Of a stretch of 64,000 bases of DNA, positions 52,916 through 61,780 are shown piece after piece; the first letter of the stretch is position 1, and every line of letters begins with the position of its first letter. A program made the position numbers and the translations under genes. This stretch comes from Chryseobacterium sp. ZHDP1 (GTDB lineage Bacteria > Bacteroidota > Bacteroidia > Flavobacteriales > Weeksellaceae). Below the pieces are notes generated by a model. It did not search any database. It was not told the DNA's origin and was given only the letters and a program-made list of their open reading frames with translations. The stretch covers positions 2,170,001 to 2,234,000 of the forward strand of contig NZ_CP075682.1 of assembly GCF_018603435.1 (NCBI RefSeq), given 5' to 3'.

Positions 52916-53878
52916 CTATTTTTCGTTAGAAAAATAAATATACCATTTGATGAAATTGATTCGGTTTTTCAATGTGAGACCTCTGTGCAGGTCGAGATGA
53001 TTTTTTAAATGGCTGAAATATCCCTCAATACCATTGGTTGTTTTAGGAATATTGGGATTTTCCAGATAATGAAACATATTGGGCAATGCCCGTTTTATAG
53101 TAAAATACGATCGTCTGATAAGCTTGTGGGTATACCAGTATCTTTCGGTTTCAAGATTAATTGTTTTTTCATTAATATAATCCTGATGTCTCAAATACCA
53201 GTCGTTGAGTTCATTTTTCCACCAGATTTTATCGTTTTGTGTTTTAATTTTCAGTAATAATAAAACGTGTTTTCGAAGTTCCTGACCGGCAATGTGTTTA
53301 GGAAACTTTGTGAGCCAGATCAGGCACATTCTCTGAATATGAACCAGACATCTCTGAGTAATGATGTCTCCATCAGATTTATTTATGGCTTTCAAAACGC
53401 TTTTATGTCCATCTGTAGTAATGCTTTCCAGCTTTACGCCCAGCCGTAAAAGATTGTTTAAATCTTCCCTGATTTCTTCATAATGTTCTCCATCGGTAAA
53501 ACGGATAAGCTGTGTATATCCATCAAAATCATCCTGATAAGCAATTAAACAGAACTGAGCAAAATAAGTTGCATCCATTCTTAAATTCACCTTTTCCCGT
53601 TTGATGATCTTTAAGGTAGGAGACTGCTCTAAAATGGTATAAAATGTTTTCTGCAAAGTATCTTTCGAATAACCGCTGTCTCTGCAAAGCGTTTTGTAGG
53701 TCTGCCTTTCCAATACCCATTTTTTGAACCAGATAAAACGATTTTTAATTCTCTGCTCCGTTCTGTTTTGAGTAAATAAAATCCCGCAATTTTTACATTT
53801 AAATCTTTGCTTTCCCCCTTGTTTTCCCCAACGAATTACCTCCAGGCTTGAACAAGACCAACAACGTTTTTTTGCCAT
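52916..53878 (-). CDS. Transposase, IS256 family Zn-binding variant
   Basis: 320 residues, apparently intact. An N-terminal zinc ribbon of two CxxC pairs (CWSCSSLEVIRWG, FKCKNCGILF) is followed by a helix-turn-helix region and a DDE catalytic core: the first Asp in NLRMDATYF, the second Asp in SITTDGHKSV, the IS256/MULE hallmark CLVHIQRM, and the Glu in TTNGIEGYFSHLK. Cuts and rejoins the IS ends. It runs minus-strand and is the only gene of the element, so the element may still be active. Confidence 0.9.
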   Translation of the reverse strand: MAKKRCWSCSSLEVIRWGKQGGKQRFKCKNCGILFTQNRTEQRIKNRFIWFKKWVLERQTYKTLCRDSGYSKDTLQKTFYTILEQSPTLKIIKREKVNLRMDATYFAQFCLIAYQDDFDGYTQLIRFTDGEHYEEIREDLNNLLRLGVKLESITTDGHKSVLKAINKSDGDIITQRCLVHIQRMCLIWLTKFPKHIAGQELRKHVLLLLKIKTQNDKIWWKNELNDWYLRHQDYINEKTINLETERYWYTHKLIRRSYFTIKRALPNMFHYLENPNIPKTTNGIEGYFSHLKNHLDLHRGLTLKNRINFIKWYIYFSNEK

Positions 53879-53956
53879 TTTTCAGACAAAGAAAAAGTTT
53901 TATGAAACACGTTTCATAAAACTTCCTCCAAGCAGCCTAACAATGAGGTTTTGATA

Positions 53957-53981
53957 GAATTCTACCAACTATTTTTCAGTA
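53957..53981 (-). repeat. Right inverted repeat of the IS element
   Basis: GAATTCT followed by ACCAACTATTTTTCAGTA. It is the inverted partner of 52727-52751, with two mismatches. Confidence 0.85.
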
Positions 53982-53992
53982 TTATGCCAAAT

Positions 53993-54032
53993 AAAAAAGA
54001 GAGGCAAAATTTAAATTTACCTCTCTTTTTTT
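53993..54032 (-). terminator. Terminator downstream of yidC
   Basis: Stem AAAAAAGAGAGG / CCTCTCTTTTTTT around a 15-base AT-rich loop. It lies 14 bases after the minus-strand stop at 54046 and outside the IS. Confidence 0.8.
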
Positions 54033-54045
54033 ATTCTCAGAAATT

Positions 54046-55866
54046 TTATTTCTTTTTCTTCTGCTGCTCCTGATATTTTTGCTGCTCCTGAGCTTTCTCC
54101 ATCATTTCTCTCATTCTCTTCTGGAACTTCCCTTCTGTTTTCGGCTTTTCTTTATTCGCCTGAATCTGCGCATGGATTTTCTTTTCATCGAGAATTACAT
54201 ATTTAATCACAAGGATTATTAAGATGTTAATCGCATTCGAAACAAAATAATACCATGAAAGACCGGATGCTGAAGTATTCAGGAAGAATAAGAAGGTAAC
54301 CGGGAAGATGTACATTAAGACCTTCATATTAGGCATTCCTTCCTGTTGCGGCTGTTGCATATTTCCTGAAGTCATTACAGTATAAATTAAAATCACAACA
54401 GTACAGGCTAAAGCAAAAATACTTAAGTGATCTCCCAAGAAAGGCACTTTAAATGGCAATTTAATTAAATCATCATAAGCCGTTAAATCTTTTGCAAACC
54501 AGAATCCTTTACCTCTTAAATCTATAAAATTCGGAAAGAAACGGAATAATGCATAGAAAATAGGAATCTGCACCAACGCCGGTAAACATCCCGCCATCTG
54601 ATTAACTCCGGCTTTTCGATAGACCTCCATTGTAGCCTGCTGCTTTTTCATCGGATCTGCATCCTTAAATTTGGCATTCACCTCATCAATTTCCGGACGG
54701 ATTACTCTCATCATTGCACTTAACTTGTGCTGTTTGTACATAATCGGCGATAAGATTAATTTAACCAAGATGGTCAGTAAAAAAATTGCCCAACCTGCAG
54801 TTAATCCCCAAGATGCGATAAAGTTATAAATAGGAATAAAGAAGCCTCTGTTCATCCATCCGATGAAAGACCATCCTAAAGGAAGAATTTCATCAAAGTT
54901 TTTATCATATGTTTTTAATAATGGTAAATCCAAAGGCATGAAATACCATGTGAAATCCTGATTCAGCTCACTTCCGGTCATCTGAACAAAACCTTCATAG
55001 TTTAATTTTTTCAGATATTCTCCTTCTTCAATGGCTTCCTGATTTCCTTTACTTTGGGTAAACCCTGTTTTAGATTCAATCACAGAAGCAAAAAACTGCT
55101 GTTTAACCCCTATCCAGTTAAGCGTCTCTTTATCCTCAGTCATCGTTGTTCTTCCATCATAATCATAGTCTTTATAATCATTGAAAGCATATGAGAATTC
55201 CGAGTGAGACTGTTCCTGCGCTCTACCCTTTTCCAAGTTTCTTACGCTGTAATCCCAAATGAAGTCTGCCTTATTGTCGGAAGTAATTTTAGCAAGTCCC
55301 TGAGTTCTTACTTTAAAATCTAAAGCATATTGATCTTTCAGTTCCGCTTTTGGATTATTATTTAATGAATATACAAACTGAATAACTGCGCCATTGTAAT
55401 TCGCCGTTAAGGTCGCAACATTTCCATTGACAACAGGAGCAAAAACTAAATCTTTAGTATTGATAATTTTCCCCGTCCTGTCTTTAAACTGAAAACCGTA
55501 GTTGGAGTTGTTTTTTGTAATCAGGTAAAGCGGAAGATCTGCGTTATCCGTTTTATGATCGTATGCTTTGTATTTTGCAAGTTCCACTTTAGAAACCTGC
55601 CCTCCTAAACTGTTGAATTCAATTTTCAATTCATTGTTTGCAAGCGTTGCCGTCTGAATTGAGCCGGGAGTTACATTTGGATTGATATTGGTTGCCTGAG
55701 TCTGTTTTACGGCATTTTTAGCCTGTTCAGTTTTCTGCTGCTGAGCTTTTACTGCATCTTCTTTCGATTGTTTGTTTTGGAAATAAAACATGAAACCGAA
55801 AAGAACTAAGCATAAAACCGCAAAACTAATAATCTGACTTTTATCGAGTCCGTTGTTCTGTTGCAT
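54046..55866 (-). CDS. yidC: Membrane protein insertase YidC
   Basis: 606 residues. An N-terminal membrane anchor (ISFAVLCLVLFGFMFYFQN) is followed by a large periplasmic beta domain (residues about 70-340), then the conserved five-helix insertase core: GWAIFLLTILVKLILSPIMYKQHK (in parts) with the positively charged groove residue, QMAGCLPALVQIPIFYALFRFF, and later hydrophobic segments. A C-terminal Lys/Gln-rich tail (KEKPKTEGKFQKRMREM and polyQ/K) may bind ribosomes. It inserts inner membrane proteins with or without SecYEG. The neighbour pyrG lies upstream with a 181-base gap. Confidence 0.97.
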   Translation of the reverse strand: MQQNNGLDKSQIISFAVLCLVLFGFMFYFQNKQSKEDAVKAQQQKTEQAKNAVKQTQATNINPNVTPGSIQTATLANNELKIEFNSLGGQVSKVELAKYKAYDHKTDNADLPLYLITKNNSNYGFQFKDRTGKIINTKDLVFAPVVNGNVATLTANYNGAVIQFVYSLNNNPKAELKDQYALDFKVRTQGLAKITSDNKADFIWDYSVRNLEKGRAQEQSHSEFSYAFNDYKDYDYDGRTTMTEDKETLNWIGVKQQFFASVIESKTGFTQSKGNQEAIEEGEYLKKLNYEGFVQMTGSELNQDFTWYFMPLDLPLLKTYDKNFDEILPLGWSFIGWMNRGFFIPIYNFIASWGLTAGWAIFLLTILVKLILSPIMYKQHKLSAMMRVIRPEIDEVNAKFKDADPMKKQQATMEVYRKAGVNQMAGCLPALVQIPIFYALFRFFPNFIDLRGKGFWFAKDLTAYDDLIKLPFKVPFLGDHLSIFALACTVVILIYTVMTSGNMQQPQQEGMPNMKVLMYIFPVTFLFFLNTSASGLSWYYFVSNAINILIILVIKYVILDEKKIHAQIQANKEKPKTEGKFQKRMREMMEKAQEQQKYQEQQKKKK

Positions 55867-55982
55867 TTTATTTTAATTAAAATTTTACCTATTAAATAAT
55901 ATATAGTAAACGCTATACATTTTCGAGTCGACAAAAATACTGTTTTTTTATCAAAACTCTATGCTATAATATATTACTATAT

Positions 55983-56020
55983 AATAAACTCAGGCTGAGA
56001 ATAATCAGTCTGAGTTTATT
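55983..56020 (-). terminator. Terminator downstream of pyrG
   Basis: Stem AATAAACTCAGGCTGA / TCAGTCTGAGTTTATT with a 6-base loop, 28 bases after the pyrG stop. One mismatch in a 16-bp stem. Confidence 0.75.
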
Positions 56021-56047
56021 TATGACGTTTGTAATTTTTAAATTACT

Positions 56048-57655
56048 TTATTTTGAAGTACATGCTTTAATAAAAGCTCTGAATAAAGGATGCGGTGTTG
56101 CAACCGTACTCTTGTATTCAGGGTGATACTGAACTCCTACATAAAAAGGATGATCCGGCATTTCCAACGCTTCCACCAATCCGGTTTCAGGGTTTGTTCC
56201 CGTCGCTAGGAAACCGTTTTTCTCGAATTCTCCAATGTAATCACTGTTGAATTCATATCTGTGACGGTGTCTTTCCGTAATATTTTTTGCTCCGTAGATT
56301 TCGTTTAATTTAGAACCGTTTTTCAAAGAACATTTCCATGCTCCAAGACGCATGGTTCCGCCTTTATCTACTACATTTTTCTGTTCTTCCATCAAAGAAA
56401 TTACAGGATGTTCTGTAGAAGTATCGAATTCCATAGAGTTCGCTTTAGTGTATCCCAAAACATTTCTTGCAAATTCAATCGTCATAATCTGCATTCCTAA
56501 ACAAATTCCCAACATCGGAATTTTATTTTCTCTTGCATATTGAGCCGTAAGAACTTTTCCTTCAATTCCTCTGTCTCCGAATCCCGGTGCGACCAAAATT
56601 CCGCTAACTCCTGATAAAGTTTCTTTAATATTTTCAGAAGTTAAATCTCCACTGTACACCCATCTTACCTTCACTTCCGTTTCAAGATCTGCTCCGGCAT
56701 GTTTGAAAGCTTCAGCAATGGAAATATAAGAGTCCTGAAGAGAAACATATTTTCCAACCAACGCAATTTCAATAGATTTTTTAGGATTCTGGAATTTTTT
56801 AAGGAATGATTTCCAGTCTTTAAGATCCGCTTCTTTATCACTTTTTAGATCCAATTCTTTAAGAACCACATCATCAAAGTTCTGTTTCTGAAGGTACATT
56901 GGAACTTCATAAATTGTATCTAAATCTTTACATTCAATTACATTATCTAAAGGAACATTACAGAACTGAGCCAGTTTCGCTCTCTGATCTTTCGGGATCT
57001 TATGCTCCGTACGGCAAACCAAAACATCCGCCATAATTCCGCTCTCCATCAACTGACGAACAGAATGCTGAGAAGGTTTTGTTTTTAATTCTCCGCTTGA
57101 AGCCAGATAAGGCAACAAAGTAAGATGAATTACCATAGAATTTTTCTCACCCAACTCCCATTTTAACTGACGAACCGTTTCAATGTAAGGTAAAGATTCT
57201 ATATCTCCCACAGTTCCGCCGATCTCCGTAATAATGATATCGTAGTTCTGTTTGGATAAGATTTTAATTCTGCGTTTGATTTCGTTCGTAATATGAGGAA
57301 TTACCTGAACCGTTTTTCCAAGGAAGTCTCCTTTTCTTTCCTTTTCGATTACCGTCTGGTAAATTTTTCCTGTTGTAACGTTGTTGTTTTGGGAAGTCGG
57401 CGCATCAAGATAACGCTCGTAGTGTCCTAAATCCAGATCCGTCTCCGCGCCATCTTCGGTTACGTAGCATTCTCCATGTTCATAAGGATTCAAAGTTCCC
57501 GGATCAATATTAATATAAGGATCAAGCTTTTGAATAGTTACGTTGAAGCCACGCGATTTTAGTAGAAGTCCAAGAGAAGCTGAAACGATTCCCTTTCCCA
57601 AAGATGAAGTTACACCTCCTGTCACAAAGATGTACTTTGTATTCTTTTTACTCAT
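56048..57655 (-). CDS. pyrG: CTP synthase
   Basis: 535 residues from ATG 57655 (MSKKNTKYIFVTGGVTSSLGKG). An upstream ATG at 57673 would lie in the promoter box and is rejected. It makes CTP from UTP with glutamine nitrogen. Seen: the synthase P-loop GGVTSSLGKGI at 14-24, DPYINIDPGTLNPYEHGECYVTEDG (in parts), and in the C-terminal amidase the nucleophile Cys in LGICLGMQ and the His/Glu pair in VQYHPEYKS. Complete and typical. Probably monocistronic, with its own -7 box and terminator. Confidence 0.97.
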   Translation of the reverse strand: MSKKNTKYIFVTGGVTSSLGKGIVSASLGLLLKSRGFNVTIQKLDPYINIDPGTLNPYEHGECYVTEDGAETDLDLGHYERYLDAPTSQNNNVTTGKIYQTVIEKERKGDFLGKTVQVIPHITNEIKRRIKILSKQNYDIIITEIGGTVGDIESLPYIETVRQLKWELGEKNSMVIHLTLLPYLASSGELKTKPSQHSVRQLMESGIMADVLVCRTEHKIPKDQRAKLAQFCNVPLDNVIECKDLDTIYEVPMYLQKQNFDDVVLKELDLKSDKEADLKDWKSFLKKFQNPKKSIEIALVGKYVSLQDSYISIAEAFKHAGADLETEVKVRWVYSGDLTSENIKETLSGVSGILVAPGFGDRGIEGKVLTAQYARENKIPMLGICLGMQIMTIEFARNVLGYTKANSMEFDTSTEHPVISLMEEQKNVVDKGGTMRLGAWKCSLKNGSKLNEIYGAKNITERHRHRYEFNSDYIGEFEKNGFLATGTNPETGLVEALEMPDHPFYVGVQYHPEYKSTVATPHPLFRAFIKACTSK

Positions 57656-57670
57656 TAGATTAGGTTTGTG

Positions 57671-57678
57671 CAAAGTTA
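57671..57678 (-). promoter_or_regulatory. -7 promoter box of pyrG
   Basis: Minus strand TAACTTTG, 16 bases before the chosen start, with TTTG 15 bases upstream of it. Confidence 0.5.
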
Positions 57679-57879
57679 GGGGAAAAAGAAATACAAAGCA
57701 ATTTTGGATGAAGTTTAATCCAAATGTTTATTTGATAATAAAATTAAAAATCCAAAAATCGTTTTAATTTTTACTGCTTGAAAAGGCTTTTCAGAGTAAT
57801 TAATTTAATAAATCTTTAGCAAATTAAAATTTCATTAAAAATTGATACATAAATCCTTCTTTCTCCAAAATAATAAAAA

Positions 57880-57903
57880 AAGGTTTCCAAAACTGAAAAC
57901 CTT
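57880..57903 (-). terminator. Terminator of the YceI gene
   Basis: Minus strand AAGGTTTTCAG / TTGGAAACCTT stem followed by T residues, 26 bases after the stop at 57929. The stem has a mismatch. Confidence 0.7.
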
Positions 57904-57928
57904 CTAATCATATTTATAGTTATACAAA

Positions 57929-58498
57929 TTATATTTTGATCATTTCAAAGTACAGATTAACATCCACGTCTTTAGCAACTCCTGTTCCTGTAGGATCATA
58001 TTTGATATCATAATCCAAACGGTTTATGGTAAAACTTGCCTGAAATCCCATCACTTCTTTTCCCTGTTGATTTTTCGCGATTCCGCCAAAAGTTACGGGA
58101 ACAGAGATATCTCTCGTAACATCTTTTATGGTTAATTTTCCTTTCAGAATGTAGGTGTTATTTTTATCCTTCTTCATGGAAGTTGTTACGAAACCCATCG
58201 TCGGATATTTTTCTGCACTGAAAAAGTCTTCGCTTTTCAAATGCTTATCTCTCATTTCAACTCCTGTATTAATGGTATTTACCTCAACTGTAAAATTCAG
58301 GTCTGCATTTTCTAAAGTATTGCCCTTTGTGGAAGCCTTCCCGTCAAACTTATCAAATCTTCCCTGCACAAAGCTGATTCCCATATGTTTGATATTAAAA
58401 TTAACAGAAGAATGCATCGGATCTACCGCCCAGTCTGTCTGCGCAAAACTGAAAACACTTAGTAATGTAAATACAAAAGTTAAAAGTAATTTTTTCAT
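57929..58498 (-). CDS. YceI family periplasmic lipid-binding-like protein
   Basis: 189 residues. Signal peptide MKKLLLTFVFTLLSVFSFAQ, then WAVDPMHSSVNFNIKHMGIS (the HSxxxFxxxH core of YceI), GRFDKFDG, DKHLKSEDFFSAEKYPTMGF and GKLTIKDVTRDI. This is a complete lipocalin-like barrel that binds polyisoprenoid lipids in the Thermus homologue. In vivo role here is unknown. It is monocistronic or read through from the small gene at 58554; a -7 box (58527-58534) lies between. Confidence 0.92.
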   Translation of the reverse strand: MKKLLLTFVFTLLSVFSFAQTDWAVDPMHSSVNFNIKHMGISFVQGRFDKFDGKASTKGNTLENADLNFTVEVNTINTGVEMRDKHLKSEDFFSAEKYPTMGFVTTSMKKDKNNTYILKGKLTIKDVTRDISVPVTFGGIAKNQQGKEVMGFQASFTINRLDYDIKYDPTGTGVAKDVDVNLYFEMIKI

Positions 58499-58526
58499 TG
58501 TATAATATTTTGAATTAATTCCTGTA

Positions 58527-58534
58527 CAAAGGTA
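58527..58534 (-). promoter_or_regulatory. -7 promoter box of the YceI gene
   Basis: Minus strand TACCTTTG, 29 bases before the YceI start. No clear -33 match. Confidence 0.4.
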
Positions 58535-58553
58535 AGTTACTTATAACAACGAA

Positions 58554-58973
58554 CTATTGATCTATGTTATTTTTTGATTTTGCAAAATTTATTTTTGAAT
58601 ATAATCTATCTATTAAAAACATCATCAGTAAAACAAAAAAAGAATTCACATACATCATGATCATCAAAAGATTTTCATTACTCGAATTTGTAAAATAGGC
58701 AAAAGGATTATTCCCTGAAATGATTAAAAATAACAAATAAATAGCTTCAAATAAAATAGCAATCCTTGAAATTGAATGATAACTCTTTCTGAAAATAATC
58801 ACAGTCAGCGAACCTATTGCAGTAATTACAGAGCAAAAGATCAAAATTAAATAAGAATACATTCCAAAATCTCCACCGGGCAAATTTAGAAATCTCACCG
58901 TCCATTCTGTAAACTGAGCATGCAAAAGTGACATTACCACAAAAATCAGCAAACTCAAAAAAATATTTTTCAT
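58554..58973 (-). CDS. Small membrane protein of unknown function
   Basis: 139 residues with four hydrophobic segments (FLSLLIFVVMSLLHAQF; YLILIFCSVITAIGSLTVIIF; IAILFEAIYLLFLIISG; LLMIMMYVNSFFVLLMMFL) joined by short loops, and a basic C-terminus. I do not recognise the family. The first helix may be a membrane segment rather than a signal. Divergent from radA with a 59-base gap, and 55 bases before the YceI gene on the same strand. Confidence 0.65.
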   Translation of the reverse strand: MKNIFLSLLIFVVMSLLHAQFTEWTVRFLNLPGGDFGMYSYLILIFCSVITAIGSLTVIIFRKSYHSISRIAILFEAIYLLFLIISGNNPFAYFTNSSNENLLMIMMYVNSFFVLLMMFLIDRLYSKINFAKSKNNIDQ

Positions 58974-59032
58974 AGCCGAAAATTAACTAAAATTCGAAAG
59001 AAAAATTCAAAAAAAATTTTGAACTTCGCAGT

Positions 59033-60385
59033 ATGGCAAAACTCAAAACAGCATATTTCTGTCAGAACTGCGGAACCCAGTATTCCCAATGGATGGGACA
59101 ATGCAAAAACTGCGGACAATGGAATACCTTGGTGGAAGAAGTCGTGGAAAAAACAACTTCACACAAAACGCCGCCTTTTTCAAAAACAAAACAGCACGTC
59201 ATCAATATCGTAGAAGTTGAAACCAATGAAGAACCGAGAATAAAAACACCTTCCGAAGAACTCAATAGGGTTTTGGGAGGCGGAATTGTTTTAGGATCCG
59301 TTACACTGATCGGCGGAGAACCGGGAATCGGTAAGTCTACCCTGCTTCTTCAATTGGCTCTGAAAATGAAGAAAAAAGTTTTCTATGTTTCGGGGGAAGA
59401 AAGTGCTTCTCAAATTAAAATGAGAGCCGACCGTCTGACTGATATCCAAAATCCCAACTGCTTTTTGTTTACAGAAACCAATCTGGAAAAAATTCTTCAT
59501 GAAGCTAAAAAACTGGAGCCCGACTTTGTGATTATCGATTCCATTCAGACCTTACAATCTCAGTTGATTGAAAGTTCTCCCGGAACCGTTTCCCAGATCC
59601 GCGAATGTTCCAATGAAATTATTAAATATGCCAAAGAAAACAACGTTCCTGTGTTTTTGGTCGGTCACATCACGAAAGACGGACAAATTGCCGGTCCGAA
59701 AGTTCTGGAACACATGGTGGATGTGGTTTTGAATTTCGATGGCGACAGAAATCATCTTTTCAGATTATTGAGAGCCAACAAAAACCGTTTCGGATCGACT
59801 TCCGAGATTGGGATTTATGAAATGATTTCTCAGGGTTTAAAGGAAATTAAAAATCCATCTGAAATTTTAATCACCAAAAAATTCGAAGAACTTTCCGGAA
59901 ATTCAGTCGCTGTAACTCTGGAAGGAAACCGTCCGATGCTGTTGGAAATTCAGGCTTTGGTAAGTACCGCAGTTTACGGAACACCGCAGAGAAGTTCCAC
60001 CGGTTTTGATGCCAAAAGATTGAATATGCTTCTTGCAGTTCTGGAAAAAAGAGCAGGTTTCCAACTCGGAGCAAAAGACGTTTTCTTAAATATTACCGGC
60101 GGAATAAAAACCGATGATCCGGCTTTAGATTTAGCGGTTGTTGCTTCCATTCTTTCATCCAATGAAGATATTGCCATTTCCGAACATTATTGTTTTGCGG
60201 GAGAAATTGGTTTAAGTGGTGAAATACGCCCGATTGCACAGGCGGAACAGAGAATTACCGAAGCGGAAAAGTTAGGCTACGAAAAGATTTTTATTTCTAA
60301 TCTGAACAAATTACCGAAGAAAAAATTCGGGATTAAAATAGAAGAAGTAAGCAAAATTGAGGATTTTCATGAAAGATTATTTTAA
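59033..60385 (+). CDS. radA: DNA repair protein RadA
   Basis: 450 residues. An N-terminal four-cysteine zinc finger (C10, C13, C24, C27) is followed by the Walker A site GEPGIGKST (95-103), the RadA-specific KNRFG motif (250-254), and a C-terminal Lon-protease-like domain (NITGGIKTDDPALDLAV, GEIGLSGEIRPI) that lacks a proteolytic serine. RadA is a DnaB-like branch-migration helicase helping RecA in recombination. It is followed 19 bases later by a methyltransferase-VanW-AcpH-like operon. Confidence 0.97.
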   Translation: MAKLKTAYFCQNCGTQYSQWMGQCKNCGQWNTLVEEVVEKTTSHKTPPFSKTKQHVINIVEVETNEEPRIKTPSEELNRVLGGGIVLGSVTLIGGEPGIGKSTLLLQLALKMKKKVFYVSGEESASQIKMRADRLTDIQNPNCFLFTETNLEKILHEAKKLEPDFVIIDSIQTLQSQLIESSPGTVSQIRECSNEIIKYAKENNVPVFLVGHITKDGQIAGPKVLEHMVDVVLNFDGDRNHLFRLLRANKNRFGSTSEIGIYEMISQGLKEIKNPSEILITKKFEELSGNSVAVTLEGNRPMLLEIQALVSTAVYGTPQRSSTGFDAKRLNMLLAVLEKRAGFQLGAKDVFLNITGGIKTDDPALDLAVVASILSSNEDIAISEHYCFAGEIGLSGEIRPIAQAEQRITEAEKLGYEKIFISNLNKLPKKKFGIKIEEVSKIEDFHERLF

Positions 60386-60404
60386 TTAAAACACACCATA
60401 TTAA

Positions 60405-61076
60405 ATGATGAAAACCAACATCCTCAATTACTATAACCATCTTGCAAAAACCTATGACGAAAACCGTTTCGGGAATTCCTACGGAAAATACATCGATGAC
60501 CAGGAAAGAGCTTTTTTAAATTCCTTTTTTAGAAATAAAAGTTATTCAAAAATTCTGGATTTAGGTTGCGGAACAGGAAGACTGCTGAATTTTGCCACTC
60601 ACGGTGCAGATTTCAGTGAAGAAATGCTGAATATTGCCCGAAAAAAATTTCCTGAAAAAATTTTAGCCAAAGGAGAAATCTCAAAAATCCCTTTCGCAGA
60701 TGAATTTGACTGTATTTTCTGTTTCCATGTCATCATGCATCAAAACAGAAAGGAAACGGAAGCTTTTTTGGATGAATGCTTTTCAAAATTAACCAAAAAC
60801 GGAACTTTAATTTTTGATTATCCCACGAAAAACAGACGAAAAGTTGTTTCTCCACAGGAAGATTGGCACGCTGGAAACAGTTTTACACCCAAAGAAATTT
60901 CTGAATTAGCCGGAAAACGATGGAAAATTAAAAATTCAACCGGAATTTTACTGTTCCCGATTCACAGAATTCCTAAAAGTTTAAGAAAATATTTTCTTCC
61001 GCTGGATATTTTGCTGTGTAAAACATTCCTGCAAAACTGGGCTTCTTATCACATTGTTGTTTTAGAAAAGATATGA
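60405..61076 (+). CDS. Class I SAM-dependent methyltransferase
   Basis: 223 residues. Motif I LDLGCGTGRL at 51-60, the acidic post-I segment HGADFSEEMLNIARKKF, and motif IV-like DCIFCFHVIMHQNRKETEAFLDE (in parts) define a Rossmann-fold methyltransferase of the ubiE/'type 11' style. Its substrate is unknown. The VanW gene starts 4 bases before its stop (ATGA overlap), so the product is probably made together with the VanW and AcpH-like proteins. Confidence 0.82.
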   Translation: MMKTNILNYYNHLAKTYDENRFGNSYGKYIDDQERAFLNSFFRNKSYSKILDLGCGTGRLLNFATHGADFSEEMLNIARKKFPEKILAKGEISKIPFADEFDCIFCFHVIMHQNRKETEAFLDECFSKLTKNGTLIFDYPTKNRRKVVSPQEDWHAGNSFTPKEISELAGKRWKIKNSTGILLFPIHRIPKSLRKYFLPLDILLCKTFLQNWASYHIVVLEKI

Positions 61077-61780
61077 GACAGCAATTACGAAAACTCCTTC
61101 CAAATAATTTTAAACTGCAATTGAAATTATTGAGAAGATATATTAACGAAAGCAAAACCCAATATTCTTATCCGAAATATTACAGCTCAGAAAATATTGG
61201 AGAATATAAAACTGAACTCCGGCAAATCATCAGGAAAGGAGAATTTTATGAGAACAAACTTCATAACCTGAAGATTGTCGGAGAAAAAATCAACCATCTG
61301 ATTATTTATCCCAACGAAGTTTTTTCTTTCTGGAAACTGATCGGAAAACCGAATGAGAAAAATAATTTTAAAGAAGGGAGAAATTTAATTAAAAACAATA
61401 TTTCAAGTGATTTTGGAGGCGGAATTTGTCAGTTTTCCTCAATCTTATATTTTCTAGCTTTGCAGTCGGGTTTAAAAATCATTGAAAGATTTCCTCATTC
61501 CATAGATATTTATAAGGATCATGAACGTTTTACACCTTTAGGTTCAGATTGTACCGTGGTTTATGGCTATAAAGATTTACAGTTTCAGAATACTTTTTCA
61601 TTTCCGGTTCAGTTGCAATGTTTTGTGAATGATGAAGAACTTTCTGTCTGTTTTCTTTCACCGAAAGAAATCGTTTTGAATACAATCAATTTCAGCTATT
61701 CTGAAATAGAAAACGGAGTCTGGGTTGAAACTTTACAGGACGGTAAAGTTTTGCTTAAAAATTTCTATATTCGTTTATGA
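61073..61780 (+). CDS. VanW family protein
   Basis: 235 residues. The core SSDFGGGICQFSSILYFLALQ (in parts; GGGICQ at 115-120) and FPHSIDIYKDHERFTPLGSDCTVVYGY (in parts) are the VanW hallmarks. VanW was named from a vancomycin-resistance gene cluster, but its biochemical role is not known. No signal peptide or membrane helix is evident. It overlaps the genes on both sides by ATGA junctions, which couples it to a methyltransferase and an acyl-carrier-protein phosphodiesterase-like protein. Confidence 0.85.
   Translation: MRQQLRKLLPNNFKLQLKLLRRYINESKTQYSYPKYYSSENIGEYKTELRQIIRKGEFYENKLHNLKIVGEKINHLIIYPNEVFSFWKLIGKPNEKNNFKEGRNLIKNNISSDFGGGICQFSSILYFLALQSGLKIIERFPHSIDIYKDHERFTPLGSDCTVVYGYKDLQFQNTFSFPVQLQCFVNDEELSVCFLSPKEIVLNTINFSYSEIENGVWVETLQDGKVLLKNFYIRL

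Larger units (their letters stand above)
52727..53981. mobile_element. IS256-like insertion sequence (Zn-binding variant)
   Basis: About 1.26 kb bounded by inverted repeats: left TACTGAAAAATAGTTGGT (52727-52744), and right end 53964-53981 as its exact reverse complement. With two mismatches the arms extend to about 25 bases through AATTC. One transposase gene fills most of it. It lies between the convergent rnhB and yidC genes and breaks neither. No clean target-site duplication is seen (TAATG on the left, TTATG on the right). Family assigned from the transposase. Confidence 0.85.

Noticed and set aside
52722-53986. Target-site duplication of the IS element
   Set aside because: Flanks TAATG and TTATG differ, and no 8-9 base direct repeat is found on either side.
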